Shown: positions 16,294 through 23,532, numbered from the stretch's first letter. The stretch: 56,254 nt of DNA from Myxacorys almedinensis A (GCF_010091945.1 NZ_WVIE01000031.1:1-56254); one strand, 5' to 3'. The notes: generated by a model from the sequence alone, not told the origin. Numbers and translations: made by a program.

Positions 16294-16842
16294 TCAGTTC
16301 ATCAACCTGGCAATCTCGACTACCACATCAGGAAACGAGATTGGGCTAATCGTTCCATCCCCAAACTCAAACCTCCATCCATAATCGCCATCTGTCGGAT
16401 CGCGAAACACGATCAGTGTCTTCGTCTTCAGGTTCACCACCCAATACTCTCGAATTCCTGCTGACGCATAAATCCTGCGTTTTGGCTCTAAGTCTATTGC
16501 AATCGTCGAGTACGAATATTCAATGATCCAAAAGATGTTTTCTGGGTAGGGGTGATGCTCTAGGTAAACCGCGTCTAGGGGCTGAACGATCGCGATATCT
16601 GGCTGTGGCTCTGAATCGTTAGGCAAGGTAATGGGATGCCCTTCTCGAACATCTGCCCGTTCGCCTAGCAGCCGTTGCAAATACTTTGATGAACGATTGC
16701 CGTAGTAAGCGTGGGGTGTTCCTTCGGGCGACATTTCAATGATTTCTCCGTTCAGTAGCTCGACGCGGCGATCGTTCAATATCCCCGCGTCGATCATCTG
16801 GTGATAGTCGTTCAGCGTCCATTTGGCAGTGGTGAGGGTCAT
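16294..16842 (-). CDS. Uma2-family predicted PD-(D/E)XK nuclease
   Basis: This 182-residue Uma2 protein contains WTLNDYHQMIDAGILNDRRV, VELLNGEIIEMSPEG, PQPDIAIVQPL (PD), NIFWIIEYSYST (acidic strand), DLEPKRRIYASAGIREYWVV (K) and DGTISPISFPDVVVEIARL. It is the shorter, GILNDRRVELL-type subgroup, clearly distinct from the neighbour at 15,508. The frame stays open for about 42 more codons after its TGA stop (see findings), which suggests that the end of the gene or the neighbouring DNA has been rearranged. Confidence 0.9.
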   Translation of the reverse strand: MTLTTAKWTLNDYHQMIDAGILNDRRVELLNGEIIEMSPEGTPHAYYGNRSSKYLQRLLGERADVREGHPITLPNDSEPQPDIAIVQPLDAVYLEHHPYPENIFWIIEYSYSTIAIDLEPKRRIYASAGIREYWVVNLKTKTLIVFRDPTDGDYGWRFEFGDGTISPISFPDVVVEIARLMN

Positions 16843-16891
16843 AACTTGGCGGGAAAGCGCTTGACTTTATGGTATCGCTAGGTAGTGTTCG

Positions 16892-17767
16892 TTACCAGCC
16901 GCCTTTTACGTTGGCGGTGGTGTGTATCTTCCACAGGGTGAATAGCTGATCGTCTGGCAAGGTTCTGAGATCATCAACAAAAAACGCCGTCCAGAGGGCT
17001 AGAGATGTGCTCCACTCGATGCGGTGCTGCATGGTTGCCCACTGGATGAAGAGGAGCGATCGCAGCTTCCGAGCATCGTCTTCGGTCAAGTCGGTTTCCG
17101 GTTTTTTTAGGGTTTCTCTACAGAGCCGTGAGATTTCTTTCCATTGGAACGCCGTGAGTTTGAGGACTGCTTCTAATCGCGATCCTACGGAGCTTGGCAA
17201 AGCCAATCGCACAGATTCCACTTTTACCGTGGTGGTTGGCTCCACTTTTTTCATCTGCGCGGGTTTTGCGGCGGGTCGGAGTTCCTTCTTCTCTAGCCAG
17301 CCGTTCTGAGCGGCATAGGTTTTGGCTCTCGTGTCTCCCTTGCCGTGGAGGTATCGGAGGGTAAATTCGCGCTTGTCTTGGGTTTGGTCATCGAGATAGG
17401 CTGCCACGCCGAAGGACTCAGCCGCATTTTTCAGCGATTCGGCAACGGCGCGATCGACGGGATTCCCTCGGCTCATATCCTTGCCAGAAGTCGATAGCTC
17501 TCTCACTTTGACGGAGCCTGGAAGAGTACGACTAACCCCGCAAATGGTGAGGGTGCAGAGGATCGTGCAGTATTCGCCATCCTCTGAGTATTTGGGCATT
17601 GAGTAGCTGATTTCGTGATCGGGGCACACGTCGTTTAAGCGATCGCGCACGGATTGCCACGGAATGAAGAACCATTTGCCGCCGCCTTTCAATTCCCGCT
17701 CTTTATGAACTTCGGGCGGAAAGGGTTCTCGCAGTTGTCTGAGAACTTCTCGATAATCGGGATGCAT
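16892..17767 (-). CDS. Rad52-like single-strand annealing protein
   Basis: This 291-residue protein has an N-terminal domain with the pattern of phage/plasmid Rad52-type annealing proteins: LREPFPPEVHKERELKGGGK, WFFIPWQSVRDRLNDVCPD, YCTILCTLTICGVSRTLPGS, and GNPVDRAVAESLKNAAESFG followed by VAAYLDD. The C-terminal 130 residues (LTAFQWKEISRLCRETLKKP onward) are helical and unassigned. Family members anneal complementary single strands during element replication or recombination. ATG 17767 is 16 bp from the GIY-YIG stop, so the two are probably co-transcribed. Residues near 185 (LALPSSVGSRL) come from dispersed repeat family 3. Confidence 0.72.
   Translation of the reverse strand: MHPDYREVLRQLREPFPPEVHKERELKGGGKWFFIPWQSVRDRLNDVCPDHEISYSMPKYSEDGEYCTILCTLTICGVSRTLPGSVKVRELSTSGKDMSRGNPVDRAVAESLKNAAESFGVAAYLDDQTQDKREFTLRYLHGKGDTRAKTYAAQNGWLEKKELRPAAKPAQMKKVEPTTTVKVESVRLALPSSVGSRLEAVLKLTAFQWKEISRLCRETLKKPETDLTEDDARKLRSLLFIQWATMQHRIEWSTSLALWTAFFVDDLRTLPDDQLFTLWKIHTTANVKGGW
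17179..17204. repeat. Dispersed repeat, family 3 (copy 2), inside the Rad52-like gene
   Basis: In reverse complement this reads GGCTTTGCCAAGCTCCGTAG followed by GATCGC. It keeps the host frame open, encoding roughly LALPSSVGSR. Confidence 0.5.
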
Positions 17768-17783
17768 GACTTTCAGGTGTTCT

Positions 17784-18227
17784 TTATTTGAGTACTTTCT
17801 GACTAAGAATTAACTCGTCGAGTTCAGATGCGATCGCGGGATCAGACTCTTGAATCGCTTTGCGGACTTTGCTCAGAAATTCTAGAGTGCCAATGCTCTG
17901 AATTTGCTTGCGAAGGGTTTGTACGGTTGGTTTGTCTATCATCTCACTCCAGTTGCGATCGCGGATTTGAGCATGGTTTTTGTAGGCTTTGAGCTTCTGC
18001 TCTAGTTGACGAGCGACTTTTTCTGAGGGGCAAACCTGGATCTTGACGATCTTCCAGGTGATTCCTTTGTCCTTGCAGGCTCTCAGAAGGGCGGCTCCTT
18101 GCCCTGCTTGGTGCTGTGCCGTGCGGCGCTTGAGGTCGGTGCAGCTTCCGAGGTAGTAGCGGGCGATATGGGTTTCTGGGGAGCCGAGAAACCCATCCAA
18201 CCTGATCAGGTAGACAAAGGCTTTCAT
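17784..18227 (-). CDS. GIY-YIG nuclease-domain protein
   Basis: This 147-residue protein starts MKAFVYLIRLDGFLG and continues ARYYLGSCTDLKRRTAQHQA, matching the first two motifs of the GIY-YIG fold (YLI, YLG, then the Arg of the catalytic helix). TWKIVKIQVCPSEKVARQLE supplies the next helix with its Glu. The C-terminal part (YKNHAQIRDRNWSEMID) is unassigned. It is expected to nick or cleave DNA, with an unknown target. It lies directly after the small secreted protein gene (TAAATG junction) and before the Rad52-like gene, suggesting one transcript. Confidence 0.78.
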   Translation of the reverse strand: MKAFVYLIRLDGFLGSPETHIARYYLGSCTDLKRRTAQHQAGQGAALLRACKDKGITWKIVKIQVCPSEKVARQLEQKLKAYKNHAQIRDRNWSEMIDKPTVQTLRKQIQSIGTLEFLSKVRKAIQESDPAIASELDELILSQKVLK

Positions 18228-18545
18228 TTAGCGCTGCCCAGCGCCGATCGTGTTTTGAATTGCGCCTAGTGGCTGCTGCGGAACGAAGCGCACTCGCTGT
18301 TGGGGGGCGTAGTAGCAGCTTCCGCCGCTGACGTGCCGGGTCAGCACATAACCGGGCTTGACAGGGCAAACGGCGGGATTTGGTTGAGCTTTGACGTAAT
18401 AGCAAGTGCCGTTAGCGATTCGATTGAGTTGCAGCCCTGGTTTGACGGGGCAGACTGCGAAGGTTTGCGCTTGGGAGGGAAGGGCAGATGCAGCAGCAGA
18501 GATGACGGACAGAGAAATGGCAGAAATTACAAATTGGCGTAGCAT
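18228..18545 (-). CDS. Small secreted protein with two CPVKPG repeats
   Basis: This 105-residue protein has a clear signal peptide (MLRQFVISAISLSVISAAAS to ALPSQAQ). The mature part contains two copies of a 28-residue cysteine motif: FAVCPVKPGLQLNRIANGTC followed by YY, and PAVCPVKPGYVLTRHVSGGS followed by CYY. Each copy has two Cys, probably one disulphide. The family is not recognised. It would act in the periplasm or outside the cell. Its stop codon touches the ATG of the GIY-YIG gene, an odd partner for a secreted protein. Confidence 0.7.
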   Translation of the reverse strand: MLRQFVISAISLSVISAAASALPSQAQTFAVCPVKPGLQLNRIANGTCYYVKAQPNPAVCPVKPGYVLTRHVSGGSCYYAPQQRVRFVPQQPLGAIQNTIGAGQR

Positions 18546-18654
18546 TTGAAAAGCTCCTTTTGGTTAGGGGTGAGGGCAACTGCGAAGATTGCGAGTCGGA
18601 TGCAGTTGCCTGTTTGAGTTAGCAAGGCAGAATCTTGTTTAAGCGGGAGGTTTC

Positions 18655-18681
18655 GCCCGGAGTGAACTTGCATGTCCGGGC
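18655..18681 (-). terminator. Possible hairpin terminator
   Basis: GCCCGGA and TCCGGGC form a 7-bp stem with a 13-nt loop, eight bases after the stop of the gene ending at 18689. On the minus strand it is followed by GAAACC, with no T-tract, so it is weak. Confidence 0.4.
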
Positions 18682-18688
18682 GTCCTCG

Positions 18689-19057
18689 TTAAGCGGATAG
18701 AGCGAGTTTTAAGGCTTGACGCTTGGACTCTAGGAATTGCTCGTAGAGCCAGAGTGCTGCATCTTCGTAGCTCAGATGTGTTTGATGGTCGTGATGAGGA
18801 GTGCGATCGAGGTAATTGATGATCCAGCCGCCGTGAGCCGCACTGAACTCGATTTGCCCTAGGAAGGATTTTTTGCCGTGCCGACGCTCGACGCGAAGGT
18901 CGTAGGTTCGAGGGTGCGATCGCTCGAAGAGGATGGCGATCGCGGTGTCGCCTGTTTCTGGGTAAATCCAGTTTTGGCGGGAGTTGGGTAGACGGGGTTC
19001 GAGGAGGGAATCTAAACGACCGGAGCCGCGCTCATCGCAGATAGATTGTGCAATCAT
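18689..19057 (-). CDS. Hypothetical protein
   Basis: This 122-residue soluble protein is not matched to a family. It has a compact middle (ETGDTAIAILFERSHPRTYD, LRVERRHGKKSFLGQIEFS, GGWIINYLDRTPHHDHQT) and a helical end (YEDAALWLYEQFLESKRQAL). The TH..YEDAALWL pattern is similar in layout to the small hypothetical protein at 8,870 (SSEAEARLWLDQL). It lies in the island on the same strand as the Rad52-like operon, with hairpins on both sides. Confidence 0.6.
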   Translation of the reverse strand: MIAQSICDERGSGRLDSLLEPRLPNSRQNWIYPETGDTAIAILFERSHPRTYDLRVERRHGKKSFLGQIEFSAAHGGWIINYLDRTPHHDHQTHLSYEDAALWLYEQFLESKRQALKLALSA

Positions 19058-19088
19058 AAGGAATCAGACCTTGGTTATAGGGTTTGCG

Positions 19089-19130
19089 AGAAGCGATCGC
19101 GGTTCCGTGGAAAGATGAGCGATCGCTTCT
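19089..19130. terminator. Hairpin built from two HIP1 sites
   Basis: AGAAGCGATCGC and GCGATCGCTTCT form a 12-bp perfect stem with an 18-nt loop, between the minus-strand genes at 18,689 and 19,174. On the plus strand it is followed by TTTGTG. It may terminate the 19,174 gene or simply be a HIP1 palindrome pair. Confidence 0.45.
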
Positions 19131-19173
19131 TTGTGTCTTCGCTTAGGGGCTGTAGACTGGCAGCCCGTGAAAA

Positions 19174-19689
19174 TTATCTAGTGGCAGCGCGAGCCATTGC
19201 CCGGATGCGATCACGGTGATTGAGAACAGGTTGAACAATGCGAGCATCAATTCTTTCGGTGACGTGCAGTTGAACCGCCGCCTCGCCCATCTCTCGCCAC
19301 ATGCACCATTTGTCGTGCATCCGTGACACTTGGCGACGGTAGATCGTCATTAATGCCGACCTGACTTCTTCTTGGTTTTGCCAGAGGTCTATGGCGATGC
19401 AGGCGAGTGCGATCGCGACTAAGACGATGCTCCATACTGCTTTAAGCGTTTTGCGCAATCCTGTGTAGACGGCGTTTGCAGCAATTACGGCGTTATCGTA
19501 GGTCGCAACCTCACGAATGGACGCGATCGCGGCTTCTTTCACCTGTTCGACTGTGGCAGAGAGGATCGCTTTAGCAGCCTCTTCCCAGGTTTCGCGGCGG
19601 CGTAGGTCGCCTGTGGGGACGAGATTGTGGGCACGGACGAATTGCTTGATTTGAGCGATGGAAGCGGTAGCGAGGTTTGAGAGTTGCAT
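19174..19689 (-). CDS. Hypothetical membrane protein with SAP-like N-terminus
   Basis: This 171-residue protein begins with a short helical hairpin (SIAQIKQFVRAHNLVPTGDL, then RRRETWEEAAKAIL) similar to the SAP-like modules of cyanobacterial proteins. One transmembrane helix follows (AVWSIVLVAIALACIAIDLW), then a charged cytoplasmic or periplasmic tail. The function is unknown. It is divergent from the XRE regulator, and the 154-bp gap between them carries repeated operator-like sites, so the two are likely co-regulated. ATG 19689 is followed directly by the SAP-like segment. Confidence 0.62.
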   Translation of the reverse strand: MQLSNLATASIAQIKQFVRAHNLVPTGDLRRRETWEEAAKAILSATVEQVKEAAIASIREVATYDNAVIAANAVYTGLRKTLKAVWSIVLVAIALACIAIDLWQNQEEVRSALMTIYRRQVSRMHDKWCMWREMGEAAVQLHVTERIDARIVQPVLNHRDRIRAMARAATR

Positions 19690-19757
19690 TGGTTTAGTTC
19701 CTTAAAGACTGGGGAGAGCGGTGTGTAGTGGGTTGTTTGCTCTCGATGAATCAAGTG

Positions 19758-19838
19758 TTACCTATTAAGTAATGCTTGTTAAGTAATTCTTAAGAAGATA
19801 AGATTCAATTACGCTGAGACGACATACTTAAGAGGTAA
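19758..19838. promoter_or_regulatory. Operator array for the XRE regulator
   Basis: TTACCTATTAAGTA (19758-19771) recurs inverted as TACTTAAGAGGTAA (19825-19838) with 13 of 14 matches. A third, palindromic site TTAAGTAATTCTTAA lies between them (19779-19793). The right-hand site overlaps the XRE ribosome site AGAGG, so binding would block translation or transcription start. Confidence 0.65.
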
Positions 19839-19843
19839 TACGT

Positions 19844-20095
19844 ATGACACAATTTCTGGTGAGAATCACCTATACCAAAGACTTTCCGGGAATCGGAAAG
19901 CTGATACGAGAGCATCGACAAGCCTCGAAAAAGCAGCTAGCCCAGTTGGCAGCAGAGGCGGGGATCAGCGTTCCTCACTGGAATCGAATTGAAAACGAAA
20001 AGGTTGGAGAGTTGCCGCTAACAACGCTTCGAGGGATTGAAAAAGCCCTTAACGTTGATTTGGGGGTGCGGTTTGAAGAGATTGGCGAACTCTAA
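19844..20095 (+). CDS. XRE-family HTH regulator
   Basis: This 83-residue single-domain regulator has the helix-turn-helix in GKLIREHRQASKKQLAQLAA and EAGISVPHWNRIENEKVG, followed by LTTLRGIEKALNVDLGVRF, the canonical Cro/C1 five-helix pattern. A short beta-like N-terminus (MTQFLVRITYTKDF) precedes it. ATG 19844 has AGAGG eight bases upstream. It probably represses itself and the divergent membrane protein through the TTACCT(A/C)TTAAGTA sites. It is followed 44 bp later by a small gene on the same strand. Confidence 0.82.
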   Translation: MTQFLVRITYTKDFPGIGKLIREHRQASKKQLAQLAAEAGISVPHWNRIENEKVGELPLTTLRGIEKALNVDLGVRFEEIGEL

Positions 20096-20139
20096 GCGCT
20101 TCTAAACCCGATGTCCTTGCGTTAGCAGAAGGAATAAAC

Positions 20140-20325
20140 GTGAGCCGACCTGATTATCTGACTCGATTTCGATCCATGCGAGAAGAACCACTGGCAGACA
20201 AGCCGATCGCGGTTCTTCTGCCAAAGGATGTTGATGCCTATGTGCGATCGCTCCCCAATAAAGCCGAGTGGCTGAGAAGCGTCATTACCGAAGCCGCACA
20301 GAAGGATAGAACCCCTGATTTATAG
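20140..20325 (+). CDS. Small hypothetical protein (RHH-like)
   Basis: This 61-residue protein (KPIAVLLPKDVDAYVRSLPN, KAEWLRSVITEAAQKD) has a strand followed by two helices, as in ribbon-helix-helix proteins and plasmid-type antitoxins. GTG 20140 was chosen because AAGGA lies eight bases upstream. It is probably co-transcribed with the XRE gene, and a broken nuclease gene follows 33 bp later. Whether it was the regulator of that nuclease is not known. Confidence 0.55.
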   Translation: MSRPDYLTRFRSMREEPLADKPIAVLLPKDVDAYVRSLPNKAEWLRSVITEAAQKDRTPDL

Positions 20326-20358
20326 GGCATTTTGATCTTGTCATTGTTAAGAATCAAA

Positions 20359-20783
20359 ATGGTGGGGACTATTCCAAGTCAAGCGGGTCGCACTAGACCG
20401 AATGCGGCTCAGAAACGAATCATCGATCGATGGCTGCAACTCGATAAAAACTGCTCAGAAAGCAATCTTGAGGCGCATTTTGTTGTGCCGATGTTCGAGA
20501 GCTTAGGCATTAGGCATCCGCAACTCAGTACTCAAGGCAATATCGCTCTAGACGGGCAATCAAAACTGATCCCCGACGCACTAGTTTACCAAGACCGAAG
20601 CCAGCCGCCAGTTCTGATAATTGAAAACAAAAAACGCTGCTCGAATCTGGCGAATACCTCAGATGGAGAGTTTTTAACTGCTTGCAAATAGGAATGACTA
20701 GATTAAGGGCAACAATTGAGCTGTGCAATGGTTATGCTATTGATTACTTGTGGATTGTTGTTCATGATTCTCGACATAAATAA
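20359..20783 (+). pseudogene. Frameshifted HsdR-N-like restriction nuclease gene
   Basis: The first frame (ATG 20359) encodes AQKRIIDRWLQLDKNCSESN, ESLGIRHPQLSTQGNIALDG and KLIPDALVYQDRSQPPVLII followed by ENKKR. This is the PD...ExK nuclease core seen in the N-terminal domain of type I restriction R subunits and related proteins. That frame stops at 20689, but another frame continues with NCLQIGMTRLRATIELCNGY and AIDYLWIVVHDSRHK to a stop at 20781. The change coincides with a run of five T at 20671-20675, pointing to a slippage frameshift. Even when joined, the protein would be short (about 140 residues). Confidence 0.65.
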
Positions 20784-20855
20784 CCACACGACATGATCTC
20801 AGATTTGAATGCTCACCGACAGCCTGCAATTAATTACCTCACTGACAACTCAAGA

Positions 20856-20943
20856 GGCATAACGTCTCAAATCAGCGGCGGCAGATAACCTTCAACTCAT
20901 CACCAACGACTCGCAACCGTCCGCTGCATTTGAATGGTTAGCC
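20856..20943 (-). other. attC-like recombination site A
   Basis: Read on the minus strand, it starts GGCTAAC and ends GTTATGCC. The arm TCAAATgCAGCGGaCGG pairs with CCGCCGCTGATTTGA, leaving two extra-helical bases (lower case) in the 5' arm, with a 3-nt unpaired spacer next to the TAAC/GTTA boxes. This is the architecture of integron attC sites. It begins 20 bp after the stop of the DUF5615 gene, in the same orientation. Confidence 0.65.
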
Positions 20944-20963
20944 TGCGTTCGATTCGCCGAGAT

Positions 20964-21324
20964 TTACGCATATAACAACTGATTCGTAATCTCGTCAACT
21001 GCCAGCGCACTTACCAAAATTCCGATCCTTTGGGCGACCTCATAGGCATTTTTCTGAGGAACAACAATAATTCCACAGTGCTGTCTGTTGTCCTCCATAT
21101 ATTGGATATGTAATCGCTCAAAATCAACTCGATTATGAGTCAAGATGCACCTGCCCATAGAAGTTGCGAACTCAAGCTGTTCGCTATCGGTTCTGCCAAG
21201 TGTTGACTGCTCAGGAACGGTCTTCATATCTAGACCACGAGATCGCAGAAGTGTAGAAACCAATAAGTGTAGAAACCAATGCTGACATATCCTCATCCGT
21301 GTAAAGTGCTGCAAAAATGGTCAC
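20964..21324 (-). pseudogene. DUF5615 PIN-like toxin gene, frameshifted by a 16-bp duplication
   Basis: The body (SRGLDMKTVPEQSTLGRTDS, CILTHNRVDFERLHIQYMED, CGIIVVPQKNAYEVAQRIGI) is a DUF5615 PIN-like ribonuclease-type toxin. The true start is GTG 21324, overlapping the antitoxin stop by 4 bp, and reads VTIFAALYTDEDMSALVSTL. The 16-bp unit AAGTGTAGAAACCAAT then occurs twice (21249-21264 and 21265-21280), shifting the frame. Removing one copy restores a continuous protein (ALVSTLLRSRGLDMKTV). The present allele is therefore predicted to be inactive but restorable by loss of one repeat unit. Confidence 0.85.
21249..21280. repeat. 16-bp perfect tandem duplication inside the toxin gene
   Basis: Two exact adjacent copies of AAGTGTAGAAACCAAT lie near the 5' end of the DUF5615 gene. 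Because 16 is not a multiple of 3, the extra copy breaks the frame. Confidence 0.95.
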
Positions 21325-21614
21325 GGATTACCCAATACAGATCTCACAGACGGATGTACTAATTTATCAGGCACTTGGTTTGCCTCTATATACTCATTAA
21401 TCTCTGCCTGATTATCGAGATAGAAACTCAGAGCATCGAACACTTGTGCTAGTGTCAGATGGGGTAGATGGTTTAGGATTTCCTCTGGCATGATACCTAA
21501 CCGCCAGAAACCGACAATAGCGCGGACAGATGTACGCGTGCCCGTAATAACTGGCTCTCTACTCAAGATCTCAGAATTGCGAGTAACGTAGCGTGAGAGG
21601 GTTTCAGCAGGCAT
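21321..21614 (-). CDS. DUF433-family antitoxin
   Basis: This 97-residue DUF433 protein has YVTRNSEILSREPVITGTRT, then SVRAIVGFWRLGIMPEEILN and HLPHLTLAQVFDALSFYLDN. The GxPxITGTRxxV-type start and the winged-helix-like LTLAQVFDAL unit are family hallmarks. DUF433 proteins are the usual antitoxins of DUF5615 PIN-like toxins; they bind the toxin and usually their own promoter. It overlaps the toxin start by 4 bp (GTGA). Since the toxin is frameshifted, this copy may act only as a repressor or decoy. ATG 21614 opens the domain. Confidence 0.88.
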   Translation of the reverse strand: MPAETLSRYVTRNSEILSREPVITGTRTSVRAIVGFWRLGIMPEEILNHLPHLTLAQVFDALSFYLDNQAEINEYIEANQVPDKLVHPSVRSVLGNP

Positions 21615-22404
21615 AAAATGAACCCCTTAAAAGAACCAGCCTATGCCCAGTCTACCAAAGATAGGATTATCTGATCGAACTGACCTTTAAGGTTAGTTAG
21701 CACAGTTGTAAGTTAACTTTTTTTTGCGCCAACCAACCTAAAAGGTCAGCAATTGCATTAGACAAAGAGGTCTTGCCCCGGAAAAAATTTGGCTGATGTC
21801 GTAATCGGACAAGTTGGATACTCTATCTTGATCATCTTTGAAGGTAGCACCTTGTCCAGTTTCACCAACTTTATAGATGTGAATATGATTTGAATCAGCC
21901 TGCCTGTCACTCAAACTTGATCGAGCCATAAGGATATATCGGAACAAGGGTTGTATTTGTGCTCAAGCTTGCCGATGACTCAGCAGGCTAACTCCCCTTA
22001 GAAGCACAGTATTCCGTTTGTTTTCATCTCAAACGGCAAAACTACTAGTTAGCTGGCTCCGCATCAAGCCCTTGCACTTATCCTTTGAGGCTGTCAGTGA
22101 ATCCGAAAGCGCCCAGAAGTCCATCAGTGGTGATAGTTGTTTGAGTTTCTATGCTGTCTGAAGACACTCAGGGAGAGATCGATGAGATGGAGTTGGGGGG
22201 CGAGAGGTTGAGATGATCGAGGTTTGGAGCAAAGTTACAAGTTCCGAAACAATTTTTCGTCTCCAGTGAAATTTTTGTAAGATGGTGGTAAAGGTTTGAG
22301 GGATGAGATTTCGAGTTGAGGCTGAAATAGAATCCCATCGGTAAGTGGGCTATCGATAACAACCGAGCGTAGGTTGTCATATAAACCAGGATCTGGAGGC
22401 GCTG
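21615..22404. other. 790-bp gap with a long inverted repeat
   Basis: An imperfect inverted repeat lies at 21680-21749: CTGACCTTTAAGGTTAGTTA pairs with the reverse complement of CCAACCAACCTAAAAGGTCAG across about 22 positions. It sits upstream of the DUF433 start and may be its operator or a terminator. A 69-codon minus-strand frame (21738-21947, containing IHIYKVGETGQGATFKDD) looks protein-like but lacks a start signal and may be a relic. A CCGTTTG/CAAACGG hairpin lies near 22,020. Nothing else was recognised. Confidence 0.45.
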
Positions 22405-23316
22405 ATGTCTGTAAAGGAACCTTTGGTTATTGGCAGTATTGATTGGCAGAAGTTCATGCCAAATTCGCCTATGCTAACCAGTTATCAAGCAGGTTGGAGT
22501 AGCATTCTGCTTGAGCATTACCGCTTACCGTTGATGGATTTGCCTGAAGTATCCAATCTTCAACATGTTGTCGTTATTCCATTGGGGCATCAGGCAGTTG
22601 ATTTTGAATTTGTTGCTGAGGGGCGATCGCAGACCGTCTCGTATCGAGAAAAAGACTATACAAGTGGCTGTATTGAAATCTATCCTGCTGAATTACCGAT
22701 TAGCTTCCATTCTCATCCGACTGTTAAAGCAATGGAAGCGATTAACTGCTATATAGAGCCGACCTTTGTGGCTCAGATTGCTCATGAGTCAGTCAACCCC
22801 GATCGCGTCGAATTGTTATTGACCCTGAAAAAAGCCGATTTACTGATCCATCAGCTTGGTCTAGCACTGAGGTCAAGTTTAGAAGCGGATGGAGCTAGGA
22901 GTCGTTTCTACGCCGATTCAATGGCAACGGCGCTATCTGCTCATTTGCTGCTCTATTACTCCACCCGCAAGCATCACTTTCGAGAACATGAGGATGGATT
23001 GCCGAAACAAAAACTCAGGCAAGCAATTGAGTATATCCAGGCGCATTTGGGTGAGAATTTATCTCTGAGTGATATTGCGACTGAACTTGGCATGAGCCAG
23101 TACTACTTCTGCCACCTATTCAAGCGATCGACAGGCATCTCACCCCATCAATTCTTAATTCATCAACGAGTCGAACAGGCAAAGCAGTTGCTAAGACAGC
23201 CAGAACGAACCATTACATCAGTAGCAATGGACTGTGGTTTTGCAAATCAGAGCCATTTTGCCAAGTGTTTTCGCCGATGCACTGGGATGAATCCGAATCA
23301 GTTTCGCAAGTCATAG
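22405..23316 (+). CDS. AraC-family transcriptional regulator
   Basis: This 303-residue regulator has a variable N-terminal cupin-like sensor (LTSYQAGWSSILLEHYRLPL) and a C-terminal pair of helix-turn-helices. The first contains NLSLSDIATELGMSQYYFCH and LFKRSTGISPHQFLI; the second contains RTITSVAMDCGFANQSHFAK and CFRRCTGMNPNQFR. This is the full AraC DNA-binding signature. ATG 22405 is preceded by GGAGG. It lies upstream of the globin and Rieske genes on the same strand and is the obvious candidate for their control, although the 340-bp gap means a separate promoter. A truncated paralogue lies at the start of the window. Confidence 0.93.
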   Translation: MSVKEPLVIGSIDWQKFMPNSPMLTSYQAGWSSILLEHYRLPLMDLPEVSNLQHVVVIPLGHQAVDFEFVAEGRSQTVSYREKDYTSGCIEIYPAELPISFHSHPTVKAMEAINCYIEPTFVAQIAHESVNPDRVELLLTLKKADLLIHQLGLALRSSLEADGARSRFYADSMATALSAHLLLYYSTRKHHFREHEDGLPKQKLRQAIEYIQAHLGENLSLSDIATELGMSQYYFCHLFKRSTGISPHQFLIHQRVEQAKQLLRQPERTITSVAMDCGFANQSHFAKCFRRCTGMNPNQFRKS

Positions 23317-23532
23317 CAAGATTTTGTTCTAACGTCGCAAGAAAATGGGCGACTGCCTTTGAGAAGTTTGCTACAGTGATGCCATCGATACATAGGCTAA
23401 GTAGCGATCGCTGCGTCACCACACTTCACTACAACTAGCAACAACGTTAGCTGATTGCAAAGGGTAACTGTTTGCAGCTTAATGCGACATGATGCGTTGT
23501 TAAGCGATTTTTAAGACTAGAGGAAAAATTCA

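Noticed and set aside
21738-21947. 69-codon minus-strand frame
   Set aside because: Composition is protein-like, but there is no start signal and no recognised family; kept only as a note in the gap entry.
23440-23505. Palindromic AACAACG...CGTTGTT region after the AraC gene as attC
   Set aside because: The outer and inner stems do not follow the attC box order, and no gene in the matching orientation precedes it.
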